From contig NZ_FOCQ01000007.1 of assembly GCF_900110165.1 (NCBI RefSeq), positions 62,001-126,000 on the forward strand: a DNA stretch of 64,000 bases. Direction: 5' to 3'. The translations under genes were made by a program, and so were the position numbers. This document shows positions 49,669 through 59,964 of the stretch, piece by piece (the stretch's first letter is position 1; each line of letters opens with the position of its first letter). The notes under the pieces were generated by a model. That model searched no databases. It was not told the origin of the DNA and saw nothing but the letters and a program-made list of their open reading frames with translations. This DNA comes from Lihuaxuella thermophila. GTDB lineage: Bacteria; Bacillota; Bacilli; Thermoactinomycetales; Thermoactinomycetaceae.

Positions 49669-50796
49669 TCATTTCTCCTCTTCGATCATCACCGAATCTT
49701 CAATCGTTTTGCCCTTGTAAACCAAAGGAGCATGTTGATTGGAGTTCAGCTGGACGCGGATCTGATGGGTTCCGGGCGGCAACTTTCCCAAATGATACCA
49801 TGGCCCATACAGACGGGCCCATTTTTTCCCGTCTACAAACAGGTGAGCATGCCCATCGCCCATCCGGCCGGGTTGATTGACCGCTTCAGGAGCGAACCGG
49901 AAATGTTCGGTTTGAACATGAAGATTCCAGCCTGATTCCGAATCCTTGCTGACATGGAGGCGTACCGCCGGAACCGGGGTTCCTTCGGGAATTTCCACAG
50001 GGACTGACGCATGATGATGGCCGTCTGTATGAGATGAGTGGTTCTGAGCAGTTTGACCGGAGTGATGGTCGCCAGGGGAGAGCAGCGATCCCGTCCACCC
50101 CAGCAGATAATAAAAGAAAACGGTCAACAACAAGCAGAAGGCACTTCCCGGGTATTTCGCCCGGTTCACAACCGGCCAAAGTTCCGTCCCGGCTATATAG
50201 AGAAGTACCCCTGCGGAAAACAAAAGAGCTATCGCTGACCATTCCGCATGCATCCACGAAAGTTTGGCGATCCATACGGCTGTTCCCGTTCCCAGAATCG
50301 TGGCGAGCGCCAGGATCAAAACAGACGCAGTTGCTTTTTTGCGCTCTTGAAATCCCGACATGGCCAGGGTAGAGATGGCCAATCCTTCTGGTATTTTGTG
50401 CAACAAGATCGCCAACAAAACGGAAAAACCGAATTGGGGACCGGCGTGAAAACCTGCGCCCATCGCCATGCCCTCAAAAAAAGAATGGATTCCCATCCCG
50501 GAACATGCACTCCAGATGACCACTTTCTTTTCATCTGTTTTTTTCCGGTGCGTATGCCAGCGTTGAAAGCCGAAAGCGGTTAACATCCCGACCAGAATCC
50601 AAGGAGCCTGGGCGGGATTCTCAGATAAAGCGTGGGGAATCATCCCTCCGACCGCCACGGACAATAACAGTCCTGTACTGACAGACACCAGCAAGGATAA
50701 ACTGCGCGCGGACCAGTCCTTTTTGAACCAGACCACACACCCTCCGACCACATAACCAAGAGCTGCCAACAAAGTCCAGCCCAGAGCATTTGTCAT
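49669..50796 (-). CDS. ZIP family metal transporter fused to a His-rich linker and extracytoplasmic domain
   Basis: Residues 1-240 form a ZIP transporter of about eight helices with the two metal motifs H104-SFFE108 and H133-KIPE137. Then comes a histidine-rich linker (residues 241-262, nine His) and a soluble C-terminal domain (275-375) with GHAHLFVDGKKWARLYGPW and PPGTHQIRV, resembling small periplasmic beta-sandwich domains of copper or metal-handling proteins. Such a tail is not part of ordinary ZIPs. Substrate is probably Zn2+ or another divalent metal. I start at ATG 50794-50796 behind AAGGGAGGAAATCGG; a longer frame upstream lacks a ribosome site. It is monocistronic. Confidence 0.85.
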   Translation of the reverse strand: MTNALGWTLLAALGYVVGGCVVWFKKDWSARSLSLLVSVSTGLLLSVAVGGMIPHALSENPAQAPWILVGMLTAFGFQRWHTHRKKTDEKKVVIWSACSGMGIHSFFEGMAMGAGFHAGPQFGFSVLLAILLHKIPEGLAISTLAMSGFQERKKATASVLILALATILGTGTAVWIAKLSWMHAEWSAIALLFSAGVLLYIAGTELWPVVNRAKYPGSAFCLLLTVFFYYLLGWTGSLLSPGDHHSGQTAQNHSSHTDGHHHASVPVEIPEGTPVPAVRLHVSKDSESGWNLHVQTEHFRFAPEAVNQPGRMGDGHAHLFVDGKKWARLYGPWYHLGKLPPGTHQIRVQLNSNQHAPLVYKGKTIEDSVMIEEEK

Positions 50797-51087
50797 CCGA
50801 TTTCCTCCCTTGTGAACAAAAAGCCAGGAAATCCAGAATGTTAACCAAATTTCCGAAAGAGACCATCCATGATTCAACCGCTGTAACGACTGTCAGAATT
50901 TATCGGTATTTTATCTCATAACTTTCCCAACGGCTATGGCTCTTCCGGATTATTTTGCCAGTATTACAGGAAAAGCGCCCATTCTCTTCACACGTTCGTT
51001 AGAAGGTTGTCACTTTTTCGGGCATCTCCGGGACCCGGATCGTTGCGGGATTTGGTCCCTTACCCGTTGGAAAGCGAAGCAAGAAAA
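50797..51087. other. Intergenic region between lipB terminator and the ZIP gene
   Basis: About 290 bp with no frame I can support on either strand; a plus-strand frame from 50936 has no ribosome site and runs antisense into lipB. No Zur box was recognised. Confidence 0.45.
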
Positions 51088-51114
51088 CGGTATCGGAGCT
51101 TTGTCCCGATACCG
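51088..51114 (-). terminator. Terminator after lipB
   Basis: CGGTATCGG and CCGATACCG form a 9-bp stem with a nine-base loop; TTTTCTTGC follows on the minus strand and CTTTTTAATT on the plus strand. It lies 20 bp past the lipB stop. Confidence 0.75.
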
Positions 51115-51133
51115 CTTTTTAATTCTTGATTGT

Positions 51134-51796
51134 TTAATTTTTTACCAAATCCCATCCGAACACATCTTGAAAGGATTTGACCACCTGATCCATCACTTCA
51201 TTCAGATCCACTTTTTGTCCCAACAGCTTTTCCATGGAGGTGACTCCATACTCCTGTATGCCGCAGGGAATAATCATGTTGAAATAACGAAGATCCGTAT
51301 TTACGTTTAAAGCAAATCCATGGCTGGTGATATACCCCCGGCGCGTGCGCCCACGGTTAAACTTCACTCCGATGGCGGCGATTTTCACATCCCCTACCCA
51401 GGCACCGGTATAAGGTTCTTTTCGGCCCGCTTCAATTCCCCAGTGCTTTAAAGTCCGGATGAGCACTTCCTCCAAACTTCGCAAATAAGAGTGGGCGTCG
51501 TAGTTTCCCTCTCCCAGAAAGAAAATGGGGTAACCGACCAGCTGACCGGGTCCGTGGTAGGTGACATCCCCTCCCCGGTCAATCTCCACGACCCGGATTC
51601 CCTGTTGTTCGTACTGCTCCTTGGAAAACAGCAGATTTTCCACATGGCTCCCCCGCCCCATCGTAATGGTGTGAGGATGTTCGAGAAGCAATAATTGATT
51701 GGGGATGAGGCCCTGGTCAATCTGTTTCACCAGCTCTTTTTGTTTATCCCAGGTTTCCATATAAGGAACTTTTCCCAGGCGCTCCACTGCAAACAT
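51134..51796 (-). CDS. lipB: Octanoyltransferase (lipoyl synthesis)
   Basis: LipB moves octanoate from acyl carrier protein to lipoyl domains, the first step of lipoate assembly. The 220 residues have RGGDVTYHGPGQLVGYP, KIAAIGVKFNRG with the catalytic Lys, and the catalytic Cys in IIPCGI. ATG follows AGGGGGGAAGAAAT. It sits just after bkdB, whose E2 product needs lipoyl groups. B. subtilis uses LipM/LipL instead, so a true LipB is a small difference from that model. Confidence 0.93.
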   Translation of the reverse strand: MFAVERLGKVPYMETWDKQKELVKQIDQGLIPNQLLLLEHPHTITMGRGSHVENLLFSKEQYEQQGIRVVEIDRGGDVTYHGPGQLVGYPIFFLGEGNYDAHSYLRSLEEVLIRTLKHWGIEAGRKEPYTGAWVGDVKIAAIGVKFNRGRTRRGYITSHGFALNVNTDLRYFNMIIPCGIQEYGVTSMEKLLGQKVDLNEVMDQVVKSFQDVFGWDLVKN

Positions 51797-51822
51797 ATTT
51801 CTTCCCCCCTGATGACGAAAGG

Positions 51823-51843
51823 CACCCCAAAAGGATGCCTCAA
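51823..51843 (-). terminator. Weak terminator between bkdB and lipB
   Basis: AGGCATCC with GGGTGCCT pair imperfectly, followed by TTCGTC rather than a clean T-run. Some readthrough into lipB is likely. Confidence 0.45.
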
Positions 51844-51854
51844 TCTATACGGAA

Positions 51855-53153
51855 TTAAATTTGCGTGTCCGGTCCATAGGCCTCCAGGCGTTCCTTCACC
51901 CGTTTCAGGAAACGCCCTGCCATGAGGCCGTCGAGAATCCGGTGATCCAAAGAGAGACAGAGATTCATCATATCACGGACCGCGATCATATTGTCCTTGA
52001 CTACCGGCCGTTTCACAATCGCTTCAAAAGAGAGAATCGCTGCCTGCGGATGGTTGATAATGGGGGTGGAAGCGATGGAACCGAACGAGCCGGTGTTGTT
52101 GACGGTAAAGGTGCCGCCTTGCATGTCCTTGAGCTCCAGTTTTCCGGCACGGGTTTTTTCGGCCAACTGATGAACCGCTTTCGCCAGCCCCAGGATGCTT
52201 TTCTCATCCGCATCATGAATGACGGGCACATAAAGGGCCTCATCCGTCGCAACCGCGATGGAGATATTGATCCGCTTTTTGAGAATGATTTTGTCCTCTG
52301 CCCAGACTGAATTCAAGTACGGGAATTCTTTCAAAGAGTCGACTACAGCCTTGATAAAGAACGGCATGAAGGTTAAGCTGACTCCTTCGCGCTTCTTAAA
52401 CTCATCTTTGAGCCGGTTGCGGAGAGCCACCAGACCGGTCACATCCGCTTCCATCATCGTCCATGCATGCGGGGCTTCGTGTTTGCTCATCACCATCCGC
52501 TGGGCAATCGTGCGGCGGACACTGGAAACAGGAACTTCCGTATCACCGTTTTCCAGCGTGATACCGGCTGCAGCCGGTGCCGGTTTCACCGGGGCGATGG
52601 TCGGTTTCGCTACCGGAGAAACGGGTTCCGGAGCAGCTTCCGCTTTCCTTTCCGCTCTCTCAGGTGTCGGTGCTGCTGCGGTCGCTGCGCCCGTTTCAAT
52701 GGCCTTCAACACATCTTTGCGGGTGATGCGCCCACCTTTTCCTGTCCCTTGAACTTTGCTGAGATCGATGTTGTTTTCCTGGGCCAGGCGCAACACGGCG
52801 GGTGAATAGCGGGCTTTCATCGAGGTTTCCCCCGCTTCTTCAGCGGCGGCCGGCGGGGTTTCCGCTTCTTCCGTTTTTGCCTCCGGCTGATCTGCTGCCT
52901 TCTCCGGAGCCGCTCCCGCTTCTTCAATCCGGCAGATGAGCTGGCCTACTTCTACCGTGGATCCTTCTTCAGCGATGATTTCCACCATGGTTCCTTCAAT
53001 GGTGGAAGGGACTTCCGCGTTTACCTTATCTGTCGCCACTTCGCAGATGGGTTCGTATTTGGCAACGGGGTCACCCGGCTTTTTCAACCATTTGGCAATG
53101 GTGCCTTCCGTGACGCTCTCCCCCAACTGCGGCATTTTAATGTCGGTTGCCAT
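51855..53153 (-). CDS. bkdB: Branched-chain alpha-keto acid dehydrogenase E2 (dihydrolipoyl acyltransferase)
   Basis: The 432-residue core protein carries acyl groups from E1 to CoA. Domains in order: one lipoyl domain (residues 1-80, lipoyl Lys in ATDKVNAE), an Ala/Pro/Glu linker, a peripheral-subunit binding domain (YSPAVLRLAQ, GTGKGGRITRKDVL, about 115-150), a second Ala/Pro linker and the catalytic domain (from 205) with SLDHRILDG near the end. It is the last gene of the bkd operon. The start ATG is 19 bp after bkdAB. Confidence 0.94.
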   Translation of the reverse strand: MATDIKMPQLGESVTEGTIAKWLKKPGDPVAKYEPICEVATDKVNAEVPSTIEGTMVEIIAEEGSTVEVGQLICRIEEAGAAPEKAADQPEAKTEEAETPPAAAEEAGETSMKARYSPAVLRLAQENNIDLSKVQGTGKGGRITRKDVLKAIETGAATAAAPTPERAERKAEAAPEPVSPVAKPTIAPVKPAPAAAGITLENGDTEVPVSSVRRTIAQRMVMSKHEAPHAWTMMEADVTGLVALRNRLKDEFKKREGVSLTFMPFFIKAVVDSLKEFPYLNSVWAEDKIILKKRINISIAVATDEALYVPVIHDADEKSILGLAKAVHQLAEKTRAGKLELKDMQGGTFTVNNTGSFGSIASTPIINHPQAAILSFEAIVKRPVVKDNMIAVRDMMNLCLSLDHRILDGLMAGRFLKRVKERLEAYGPDTQI

Positions 53154-53172
53154 GGATATCCTCCTTCAATAC

Positions 53173-54156
53173 TTAGAACTCTGCTAATTCACGAATCGCT
53201 TTGGCGATTTTTTCAGGATTCAGCATAAACTCTTTTTCCAACGGCGGGCTGTAGGGCATTGCGGGAACATCGGGACCGCAGAGGCGCTTAATCGGCGCAT
53301 CCAATTCAAAGAATGCTTCTTCGGCGATCACCGCAGCCACCTCACCGCCAAATCCGCCGGTTAGATTGTCTTCATGGACGATGAGCACTTTTCCTGTCTT
53401 GGCCACCGCCTCCAATACCGCTTCCTTATCGAGCGGGATCAATGTGCGCAAATCCAGTACATGAACGCTGATTCCTTCTTTGGCTAACTGTTCCGCCGCC
53501 TGCAGGGCAAAATGGAGCGTCAGCCCATACGAAATGACCGTCACATCCGTACCTTCCCGTTTCACTTCCGCTTTGCCGATGGGAACCGTGTAGTCTTCGA
53601 CGGGAACCTCACCTTTAATCAAACGGTAACAGCGTTTATGTTCAAAGAAGAGGACGGGATCCTCATCACGAATCGCAGATTTTAAAAGACCTTTTACATC
53701 ATAAGGGGTAGATGGCATCACGATTTTCAGGCCGGGAACACCGGTGAAAATCTTTTCCACGCTTTGTGAGTGATAAAGAGCGCCATGGACGCCTCCGCCG
53801 TACGGGGCACGAATCACGAGCGGACAGCTCCAGGTTCCGTTGGAACGGTAACGAATCTTGGCCGCTTCGCTGACGATTTGGTTGACCGCCGGCATGATGA
53901 AATCAGCGAACTGCATTTCAGCCACCGGGCGCATACCATAAGCGGCAGCCCCAATCGCAACCCCGGCGATGGCCGATTCCGTCAACGGAGTATCCAGGAC
54001 GCGATCTTCCCCAAACTCTTCGATCAGGCCTACGGTTGCACGGAACACACCGCCGCGCACACCTACGTCTTCTCCAAGCACAAACACGCGCGGATCGCGT
54101 TTCATTTCTTCCATGAGAGCTTGTGTCACAGCGTCAATATAGGAAATGACTGGCAT
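53173..54156 (-). CDS. bkdAB: Branched-chain alpha-keto acid dehydrogenase E1 beta
   Basis: The 327-residue transketolase-like subunit pairs with E1 alpha to bind thiamine diphosphate and decarboxylate the keto acids of Leu, Ile and Val. Visible signatures: FVLGEDVGVRGGVFRAT, DTPLTESAIAGVAIGAA, MQFADFIMPAVNQIVSEAAK and the C-terminal VLIVHEDNLTGGFGGE. ATG follows a GGAGGAG-type site. It starts 18 bp after bkdAA. Confidence 0.95.
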   Translation of the reverse strand: MPVISYIDAVTQALMEEMKRDPRVFVLGEDVGVRGGVFRATVGLIEEFGEDRVLDTPLTESAIAGVAIGAAAYGMRPVAEMQFADFIMPAVNQIVSEAAKIRYRSNGTWSCPLVIRAPYGGGVHGALYHSQSVEKIFTGVPGLKIVMPSTPYDVKGLLKSAIRDEDPVLFFEHKRCYRLIKGEVPVEDYTVPIGKAEVKREGTDVTVISYGLTLHFALQAAEQLAKEGISVHVLDLRTLIPLDKEAVLEAVAKTGKVLIVHEDNLTGGFGGEVAAVIAEEAFFELDAPIKRLCGPDVPAMPYSPPLEKEFMLNPEKIAKAIRELAEF

Positions 54157-54174
54157 AAATGTTCTCCTCCTGCC

Positions 54175-55164
54175 TTAAGCATACACGTGCTTATAAGTCT
54201 CTTCCGGATCCGGATACGGAGCTTTTTCCGCATAGTCGGTTGCTTCATCCACTTCGCGGGCAATCTGTTTGTTCAATTCTTGCTCTTTCTCTTCCGTCAG
54301 GATTCCCGCTTCCATCAGATAATTTCTGAAGATGACCAGGGAATCGTTTTTCTTTGCTTCCTCTACTTCCTCACGCGCACGGTAGCTGCGGTCATCATCA
54401 TCACTGGAGTGTGGAACCAGACGATAGGAAACGGCTTCAATCAAAGTTGGCCCTTCACCGCGACGGGCCCGTTCAACTGCTTCTTTCACTGCCTTATATA
54501 CTTCCAGCGGATTGTTGCCGTCCACTTTGACACCTGGGAACCCGTATCCCTGAGCCCGTTTGGACACATCTCCGCCTGCTACCTGTTTGTTCAGGGGCAC
54601 GGAGATAGCATATTTGTTATTTTCCACCATGAAGATCACCGGCAAGTTGTGCACCCCGGCAAAGTTGCATGCTTCATGCCAATCCCCCTGGTTGCTGGAA
54701 CCTTCACCGCAGGATGTCAGCACCACATGGTCTTTTTTCTCCAGTTTTCCGGCATAGGCGATACCGACGGCATGCAGAACTTGTGTGGTAACGGGGCTGG
54801 AACCGGTTAAAATGCGAAAACGTCTATCCCCGTAGTGTCCCGGCATCTGCCTTCCGCCGCTGTTGGGGTCTTCTTTTTTCGCAAAAGCAGACAACATTTG
54901 ATCTTTTGCCGATTGGCCAAATACGAGCACCATTCCCAAATCACGGTAATAGGGGCACAGCCAGTCCTTCTCCCGGTCCAAGGCAAATGCCGCTCCCACT
55001 TGGATCCCTTCTTGTCCCTGACAGGAGATCACAAATGGAATTTTTCCCGCGCGGTTCAGGAGCCACATCCGCTCATCAATTTTGCGGGCCAGGAGCATGT
55101 AGCGGTACATGTCCAACACTTGCTCATCCGATAAACCTAAAGCGGTATGCTTCAATTCGCTCAT
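54175..55164 (-). CDS. bkdAA: Branched-chain alpha-keto acid dehydrogenase E1 alpha
   Basis: The 329-residue thiamine diphosphate-binding subunit. The ThDP motif is GEGSSNQGDWHEACNFAGV (residues 153-171, followed by the metal-binding Asn in VENNKYA), and the phosphorylation-loop-like segment HSSDDDDRSYR is present. In Bacillota the loop is not known to be controlled by phosphorylation. GAGGAAAAACTC precedes the ATG. It follows lpdV by 23 bp. Confidence 0.95.
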   Translation of the reverse strand: MSELKHTALGLSDEQVLDMYRYMLLARKIDERMWLLNRAGKIPFVISCQGQEGIQVGAAFALDREKDWLCPYYRDLGMVLVFGQSAKDQMLSAFAKKEDPNSGGRQMPGHYGDRRFRILTGSSPVTTQVLHAVGIAYAGKLEKKDHVVLTSCGEGSSNQGDWHEACNFAGVHNLPVIFMVENNKYAISVPLNKQVAGGDVSKRAQGYGFPGVKVDGNNPLEVYKAVKEAVERARRGEGPTLIEAVSYRLVPHSSDDDDRSYRAREEVEEAKKNDSLVIFRNYLMEAGILTEEKEQELNKQIAREVDEATDYAEKAPYPDPEETYKHVYA

Positions 55165-55187
55165 GAGTTTTTCCTCCTCAATTCCTT

Positions 55188-56615
55188 TTAACCTGCGTGA
55201 ATCGCTTCCCCGTCAACCGCCAATGCGACTTCTCCAAACACTTCCGACAGCGTCGGATGCGGATGAATGGCATGGGCGATCTCCCAGGCGGTTGCATCCA
55301 ATACTTTGGCGAGCCCGGCTTCGGATATGAGATCGGTCGCATGCGGCCCGATGATATGGACACCCAGCAGATCATCGGTTTTCTTGTCGGAAATCATCTT
55401 AATAAAGCCATCCGTTTCGCCGAATACGAGGGATTTACCGACTGCCCGGAACGGGAATTTACCCACTTTCACTTCATATCCTTTTTCCTTCGCTTCTGCT
55501 TCCGACAGCCCGATACTGCCCACTTCCGGACGGCTGTAGGTACAGCGCGGGATGTGAAGCGGATTGATCGGATGCACGTCCAAACCAGCCATGTGCTCAA
55601 CAGCCAAAATTCCTTCATGCGAAGCCACATGGGCCAACTGATAACCCCCGATGACGTCACCGATGGCATAGATGTGAGATTCCGCGGTTTGCATAAATTC
55701 ATTCACTTGAATGACGCCTTTTTCCACTTTGATCGATGTGTTGTGCAAACCGATATCTTCAATATTGGCCTGTCTTCCCACGGACACCAGGACGCGCTCC
55801 GCCGACAGGGAAACCGTTTCATTTCCTTTCTCTGCGCTGAGCGTAACCATTCCGTCCTGGATGGTAACGCTTTCAGGGAGAACTTTGGTTCCCGTCAGAA
55901 TGTTTACTTTGCGCTTTTTGAGAATCCTTGCCATCTCTTTGCTGACGTCCTCATCTTCAAACGGCAGAATGCGGTCGGCAAACTCCACCACTGTCACTTC
56001 CACGCCAAAATCGTTCAGCATGGAAGCCCACTCGATGCCGATCACACCTCCTCCGATGATCACGATCGACTTGGGAAGCGACTCCATTTCCAGGGCATGA
56101 TCGGAATTCATCACATACCGGCCGTCAATCTCCAGACCGGGAAGCGTACGGGGACGCGAACCTGTGGCGATGAGGACAAATCTGGGGACCAGCATGTCCG
56201 ATTCGCTGTTATCGCTTTTTTCCACCGATATGGTTCCAGGCATGGGAGAGAAAATGGAGGGTCCCAAGATCCGTCCCGTTCCCTTATAGACGTCTACTTT
56301 ATTTTTCTTCAACAGGTGTTCGACACCTTTGTGCAACTGGGAGACTACTTTTTGTTTGCGTTGTTGCACCTGGCTCATGTCCAGCCTGACATCCGCCACG
56401 TGGATCCCGTAATTTTCGCTGTTTTTCATATCGTGGTAGAGTTCGGCACTTCGCAAGAGTGTTTTGCTTGGAATACACCCTTTATGTAGACAAACGCCGC
56501 CCACTTTTTCTTTTTCTACAACTGCCACTTTCATTCCCAATTGGGCGGCCCGGATGGCGGCTACATAGCCTCCGGGCCCGGCCCCCAATACGACCAGATC
56601 ATAATTTTCAGCCAT
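55188..56615 (-). CDS. lpdV: Dihydrolipoyl dehydrogenase of the branched-chain keto acid complex
   Basis: The 475-residue FAD enzyme reoxidises the lipoyl arms of E2. FAD-binding [12 protein letters not shown], the redox disulfide in [16 protein letters not shown]-binding [15 protein letters not shown] and the C-terminal His-Glu pair in [10 protein letters not shown] are all visible. Its start overlaps the end of buk by 8 bp. It belongs to the bkd operon rather than to a pyruvate dehydrogenase cluster. Confidence 0.96.
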   Translation of the reverse strand: MAENYDLVVLGAGPGGYVAAIRAAQLGMKVAVVEKEKVGGVCLHKGCIPSKTLLRSAELYHDMKNSENYGIHVADVRLDMSQVQQRKQKVVSQLHKGVEHLLKKNKVDVYKGTGRILGPSIFSPMPGTISVEKSDNSESDMLVPRFVLIATGSRPRTLPGLEIDGRYVMNSDHALEMESLPKSIVIIGGGVIGIEWASMLNDFGVEVTVVEFADRILPFEDEDVSKEMARILKKRKVNILTGTKVLPESVTIQDGMVTLSAEKGNETVSLSAERVLVSVGRQANIEDIGLHNTSIKVEKGVIQVNEFMQTAESHIYAIGDVIGGYQLAHVASHEGILAVEHMAGLDVHPINPLHIPRCTYSRPEVGSIGLSEAEAKEKGYEVKVGKFPFRAVGKSLVFGETDGFIKMISDKKTDDLLGVHIIGPHATDLISEAGLAKVLDATAWEIAHAIHPHPTLSEVFGEVALAVDGEAIHAG

Positions 56616-57717
56616 GGAACGTCTCCACTCCTTCTTCGCTCGGCAGATAGGTTCTCGCTTCTTCTTCGCCTCTGATTACGCGCAAAGCCCCTTCCACCAG
56701 AGCTTGCAATTCATTTTCTCCAGGAACGATATAAACGGGAGCAATCCAGGAAATCCGTTCCTTGATCATGTTCGTAAACATCTCACCATAGGCCAGCCCT
56801 CCGGTGAGAATGATTCCATCCACTTTGCCGGACAAAACGGCCGAGCAGGCGCCGATCTCTTTGGCTACTTGATAAGCCATCGCTTCATAGACGAGCTTGG
56901 CTTTTTCGTCTCCCCCGGCAATCATCTTTTCCACTTCTCTTGCATCGGAGGTGCCCAGGTAACCCATCAGTCCGCCGCGCCCTACCAGCATGCGCATGAT
57001 TTCACTGGCAAAATATTTCCCTGAGTAGCTGAGGGCCACCAGATCACCGATCGGAATTGTTCCCGCGCGTTCCGGCGAAAACGGCCCCTCCCCGTGCAAA
57101 CCGTTGTTGACATCGATGACCCGTCCGTGATGGTGGGCTCCCACTGTGATACCGCCACCCATATGAGCCACAATATAATTCACTTTTTCATAAGAGGTTC
57201 CGTTTTGTTTGGCGATCCGGCGGGCAACCGCCTTCTGGTTCAGGGCATGGAAAATGCTTTTGCGTTCAATTTCCGGAATCCCTGAAATCCGGGCGACCGG
57301 TTGCAATTCATCCACAACGACGGGATCGACGATAAATGCAGGGATGTGAAGTTGCTCAGCGATTTCCTGGGCGATGATCGCTCCCAGGTTGGAAGCGTGT
57401 ACTCCGTTTTCACCTGCACGCAAATCTCGAATCATCGCCTCGTTGACCCGGTAGGTCCCACCCGGGATGGGACGAAGCAGCCCTCCGCGGGCAACGACGG
57501 CGTTCAGCCGGGTCAAGTTGATCCCTTCCCGGTCCAGTGTATCCAAGATCACTTGTTTACGAAACGGATATTGATCAAACAAATCGGTGTATTTGGCCAG
57601 CTGTTTGGGATCATGGCGCAATGTTTCTTCCAGGATCGGCTTTTCGTCATCGTAAACTCCGATTTTGGTCGAAGTGGATCCAGGATTTATAGCGAGAACC
57701 CGAATCGGTTCATGCAC
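56608..57717 (-). CDS. buk: Butyrate / branched-chain fatty acid kinase
   Basis: Buk transfers phosphate from (iso)butyryl phosphate to ADP, conserving energy from acyl-CoA with Ptb. The 369 residues have the acetokinase-family start [34 protein letters not shown] and [10 protein letters not shown] start at GTG 57715-57717, eight bases from AAATGGAG; that matches the family N-terminus, while an ATG ten codons upstream has no ribosome site. It lies 43 bp after bcd. Confidence 0.93.
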   Translation of the reverse strand: MHEPIRVLAINPGSTSTKIGVYDDEKPILEETLRHDPKQLAKYTDLFDQYPFRKQVILDTLDREGINLTRLNAVVARGGLLRPIPGGTYRVNEAMIRDLRAGENGVHASNLGAIIAQEIAEQLHIPAFIVDPVVVDELQPVARISGIPEIERKSIFHALNQKAVARRIAKQNGTSYEKVNYIVAHMGGGITVGAHHHGRVIDVNNGLHGEGPFSPERAGTIPIGDLVALSYSGKYFASEIMRMLVGRGGLMGYLGTSDAREVEKMIAGGDEKAKLVYEAMAYQVAKEIGACSAVLSGKVDGIILTGGLAYGEMFTNMIKERISWIAPVYIVPGENELQALVEGALRVIRGEEEARTYLPSEEGVETFHG

Positions 57718-57760
57718 ATCCAACACTCCATTTCTTCTGTTTGCCATCGAAATGTTTTAT

Positions 57761-58855
57761 TTAACGGGAGTTCAACAGACTCCGCTCATTTTGCAAAAAC
57801 ATGCTCCGTGATCTCCTAACGGACTCAATGCGTTCTTCAGCCATCCGGTCCGCTGCCTTATAGCTCGGAATACCGTCGCGTTCGGCAATCTCAAACACCT
57901 TGAGGATGCTGTCATAGATACCTTCTACTTTTTTCATCGCGCGATCGCGATTGTATCCCAACAGCTCATCGGCAACATTAATGACTCCCCCGGCATTGAT
58001 CACGTAGTCGGGAGCATAGACAATCCCTTTTTGTTCCAGCATATCCCCATGACGCTCTTCTTTGAGCTGGTTGTTGGCGGCACCGGCAACCACTTTACAT
58101 TTCAGACGGTCAATGGTTTCGTCGTTGATAACCGCGCCCAGCGCACAGGGAGCGAAAATATCGCAATCGACATCGTAAATTTTATCCGGGTTGACTGCCT
58201 CAGCGCCAAATTGTTGTACGGCCCGCTCCACATTGTCCCGGTTAATATCGGTGACGATCAGTTTGGCGCCTTCTTCATGGAGATGTTTGCAAAGGTTAAA
58301 CGCAACGTTTCCGACACCTTGTACCGCAACAATCTTCCCTTTCAGCGAGTCATCCCCGAAAGCTACTTTTGCTGCTGCCTTCATTCCGCGGTAGACACCG
58401 TAAGCGGTTACGGGCGAAGGATTGCCGCTGGAACCGAAAGCGGGGGAAATGCCCGTTACATAACGGGTTTCCTGATGGATAAGATCCATATCTTCCACGG
58501 TGGTTCCCACATCTTCAGCCGTGATGTAACGCCCATTCAGTCCCTGGATAAAACGACCGAAAGCGCGGAACAATTCTTCGCTCTTATCTTTTTTCGGGTC
58601 ACCGATAATGACGGTTTTACCTCCGCCGAGATTGAGACCGGCGGCTGCGTTTTTATAAGTCATCCCCCGGGCCAAACGCAAAGCATCAATGATGGCATCT
58701 TCTTCAGAATCGTAGGTCCACATCCGCGTTCCGCCAAGAGCGGGCCCCAAAGTCGTATCATGAATACAGATAATGGCTTTCAGTCCCGAGTTTTTGTCTT
58801 GGCAAAACACGAGTTGTTCATAATCATACTTCTCCATGTAATCGAACAGAATCAT
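57761..58855 (-). CDS. bcd: Leucine dehydrogenase
   Basis: The 364-residue NAD-dependent enzyme deaminates Leu, Val and Ile to their keto acids, feeding the BKDH complex. Substrate and catalytic lysines are in [19 protein letters not shown] and [10 protein letters not shown] (K80); the NAD fold is [17 protein letters not shown]. The ATG overlaps the ptb stop (ATGA) and is seven bases from AAGGAGG. Confidence 0.96.
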   Translation of the reverse strand: MILFDYMEKYDYEQLVFCQDKNSGLKAIICIHDTTLGPALGGTRMWTYDSEEDAIIDALRLARGMTYKNAAAGLNLGGGKTVIIGDPKKDKSEELFRAFGRFIQGLNGRYITAEDVGTTVEDMDLIHQETRYVTGISPAFGSSGNPSPVTAYGVYRGMKAAAKVAFGDDSLKGKIVAVQGVGNVAFNLCKHLHEEGAKLIVTDINRDNVERAVQQFGAEAVNPDKIYDVDCDIFAPCALGAVINDETIDRLKCKVVAGAANNQLKEERHGDMLEQKGIVYAPDYVINAGGVINVADELLGYNRDRAMKKVEGIYDSILKVFEIAERDGIPSYKAADRMAEERIESVRRSRSMFLQNERSLLNSR

Positions 58856-59781
58856 ACGGATTCCTCCTTGGAACGTTTCAGATATTCCGCTTGCAAAACA
58901 GCCATCGCAATCGAATACATCTTGGCTTCATGCGTGTCCGCCCGGGAAGTGAGAACGACCGGGGCTGTAGCTCCTAACACCAATGCTCCGATTTTGCTCT
59001 TGGCAAAGTAAACCATCGATTTGTATAAAATGTTTCCAGCTTCAATATCCGGCACCAACAATACATCGGCTTTTCCGGCGACCGGGCTTTGAATGCCTTT
59101 GTGCTCGGCCGCTTCGACGGAAACAGCATTGTCCAGCGCAAACGGGCCGTCAATGGTGGCTCCTTTGATCTGCCCCCTGCGGTTCATCTGTGCGAGCGCC
59201 GCTGCATCCAATGTTGGGGGCATATTCGGATTGACAACTTCTACTGCACCAAGGGCGGCAATCTTGGGATCGGTATTGCCGAGAGAATGGCAGAACCGGA
59301 TCACGTTTTGTATGATTTGTACTTTCTCTTGCAGGGTGGGAGCAACGTTTAACGCCGGATCGGTAACATGAATGAGACGGTCGTACCCAGGAACTTCAAA
59401 AGTGGCCACATGGCTTAACACATTTCCGCTCCGGAGACCGTTCTCCTTATTCAACACCGCGCGCAAGAAATCCGCGGTTTGAACCATCCCTTTCATGACC
59501 ACGTCCGCCCGGCCCGCACGCACCGCAGCAACCGCCTGCTGACTGGCTTGAACGGGAGAGGAGACGTCTGTTACGGCTGATTCATCGAAATCAAGGCCGA
59601 TTTCTTTGCTGATCGCCTCTATTTTCGCCTTGTCACCAAAAAGCAAAAACCGGGCGATTCCTCGCTGTTGCGCATCCCGAACGGCTTCCAGCACTTCCTG
59701 GTCAGCCGCCGCCGCTACCGCCACCGTCACAGGCGGCAAAGATTCTGCTTTTTTGACAATCTCTTCAAATGTTTTAATCAT
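58852..59781 (-). CDS. ptb: Phosphate butyryltransferase
   Basis: Ptb exchanges CoA for phosphate on (iso)butyryl- and isovaleryl-CoA, the partner reaction of Buk. The 309 residues match the phosphotransacetylase family ([36 protein letters not shown] and [20 protein letters not shown]). ATG follows GAGGTGTAACGG. It is the first gene of the bkd operon, 93 bp downstream of a sigma-54 promoter. Confidence 0.95.
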   Translation of the reverse strand: MIKTFEEIVKKAESLPPVTVAVAAAADQEVLEAVRDAQQRGIARFLLFGDKAKIEAISKEIGLDFDESAVTDVSSPVQASQQAVAAVRAGRADVVMKGMVQTADFLRAVLNKENGLRSGNVLSHVATFEVPGYDRLIHVTDPALNVAPTLQEKVQIIQNVIRFCHSLGNTDPKIAALGAVEVVNPNMPPTLDAAALAQMNRRGQIKGATIDGPFALDNAVSVEAAEHKGIQSPVAGKADVLLVPDIEAGNILYKSMVYFAKSKIGALVLGATAPVVLTSRADTHEAKMYSIAMAVLQAEYLKRSKEESV

Positions 59782-59873
59782 CCGTTACACCTCATTTTTT
59801 CCGACCTTGGCATTGGGAACAACTTGTTGTTTGACATATTTTTCTCGATTTGGCCGGCCGTCATACTAATACA

Positions 59874-59890
59874 TGCAAATGGTATGCCAA
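59874..59890 (-). promoter_or_regulatory. Sigma-54 promoter of the bkd operon
   Basis: Minus strand TTGGCAT-N5-TTGCA matches the -24/-12 consensus TGGCAC-N5-TTGCA with one mismatch and correct GG-GC spacing. It lies between bkdR and ptb on the same strand, as in B. subtilis where SigL and BkdR drive the operon. Confidence 0.85.
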
Positions 59891-59891
59891 G

Positions 59892-59917
59892 TGAGCGTCA
59901 TTTCCCGCAAACGCTCA
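59892..59917. promoter_or_regulatory. Inverted repeat next to the sigma-54 promoter
   Basis: TGAGCGT (59892-59898) and ACGCTCA (59911-59917) are 7-bp arms separated by 12 bp, immediately upstream of the -24 box. It is a candidate binding site for BkdR or for a second regulator. Confidence 0.45.
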
Positions 59918-59964
59918 ATGAAGGCAAGAGAATCATTTTTTCCCTGTTTTTTGTCTGCAAAAGA

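Noticed and set aside
53770-54810. 346-codon plus-strand frame opposite the E1 genes
   Set aside because: Crosses the boundary of two well-supported minus-strand genes; shadow.
55197-56489. 430-codon plus-strand frame opposite lpdV
   Set aside because: Fully antisense to a complete dihydrolipoyl dehydrogenase; His/Arg-rich shadow composition.
58031-59011. 326-codon plus-strand frame opposite bcd
   Set aside because: Antisense to leucine dehydrogenase; no ribosome site.
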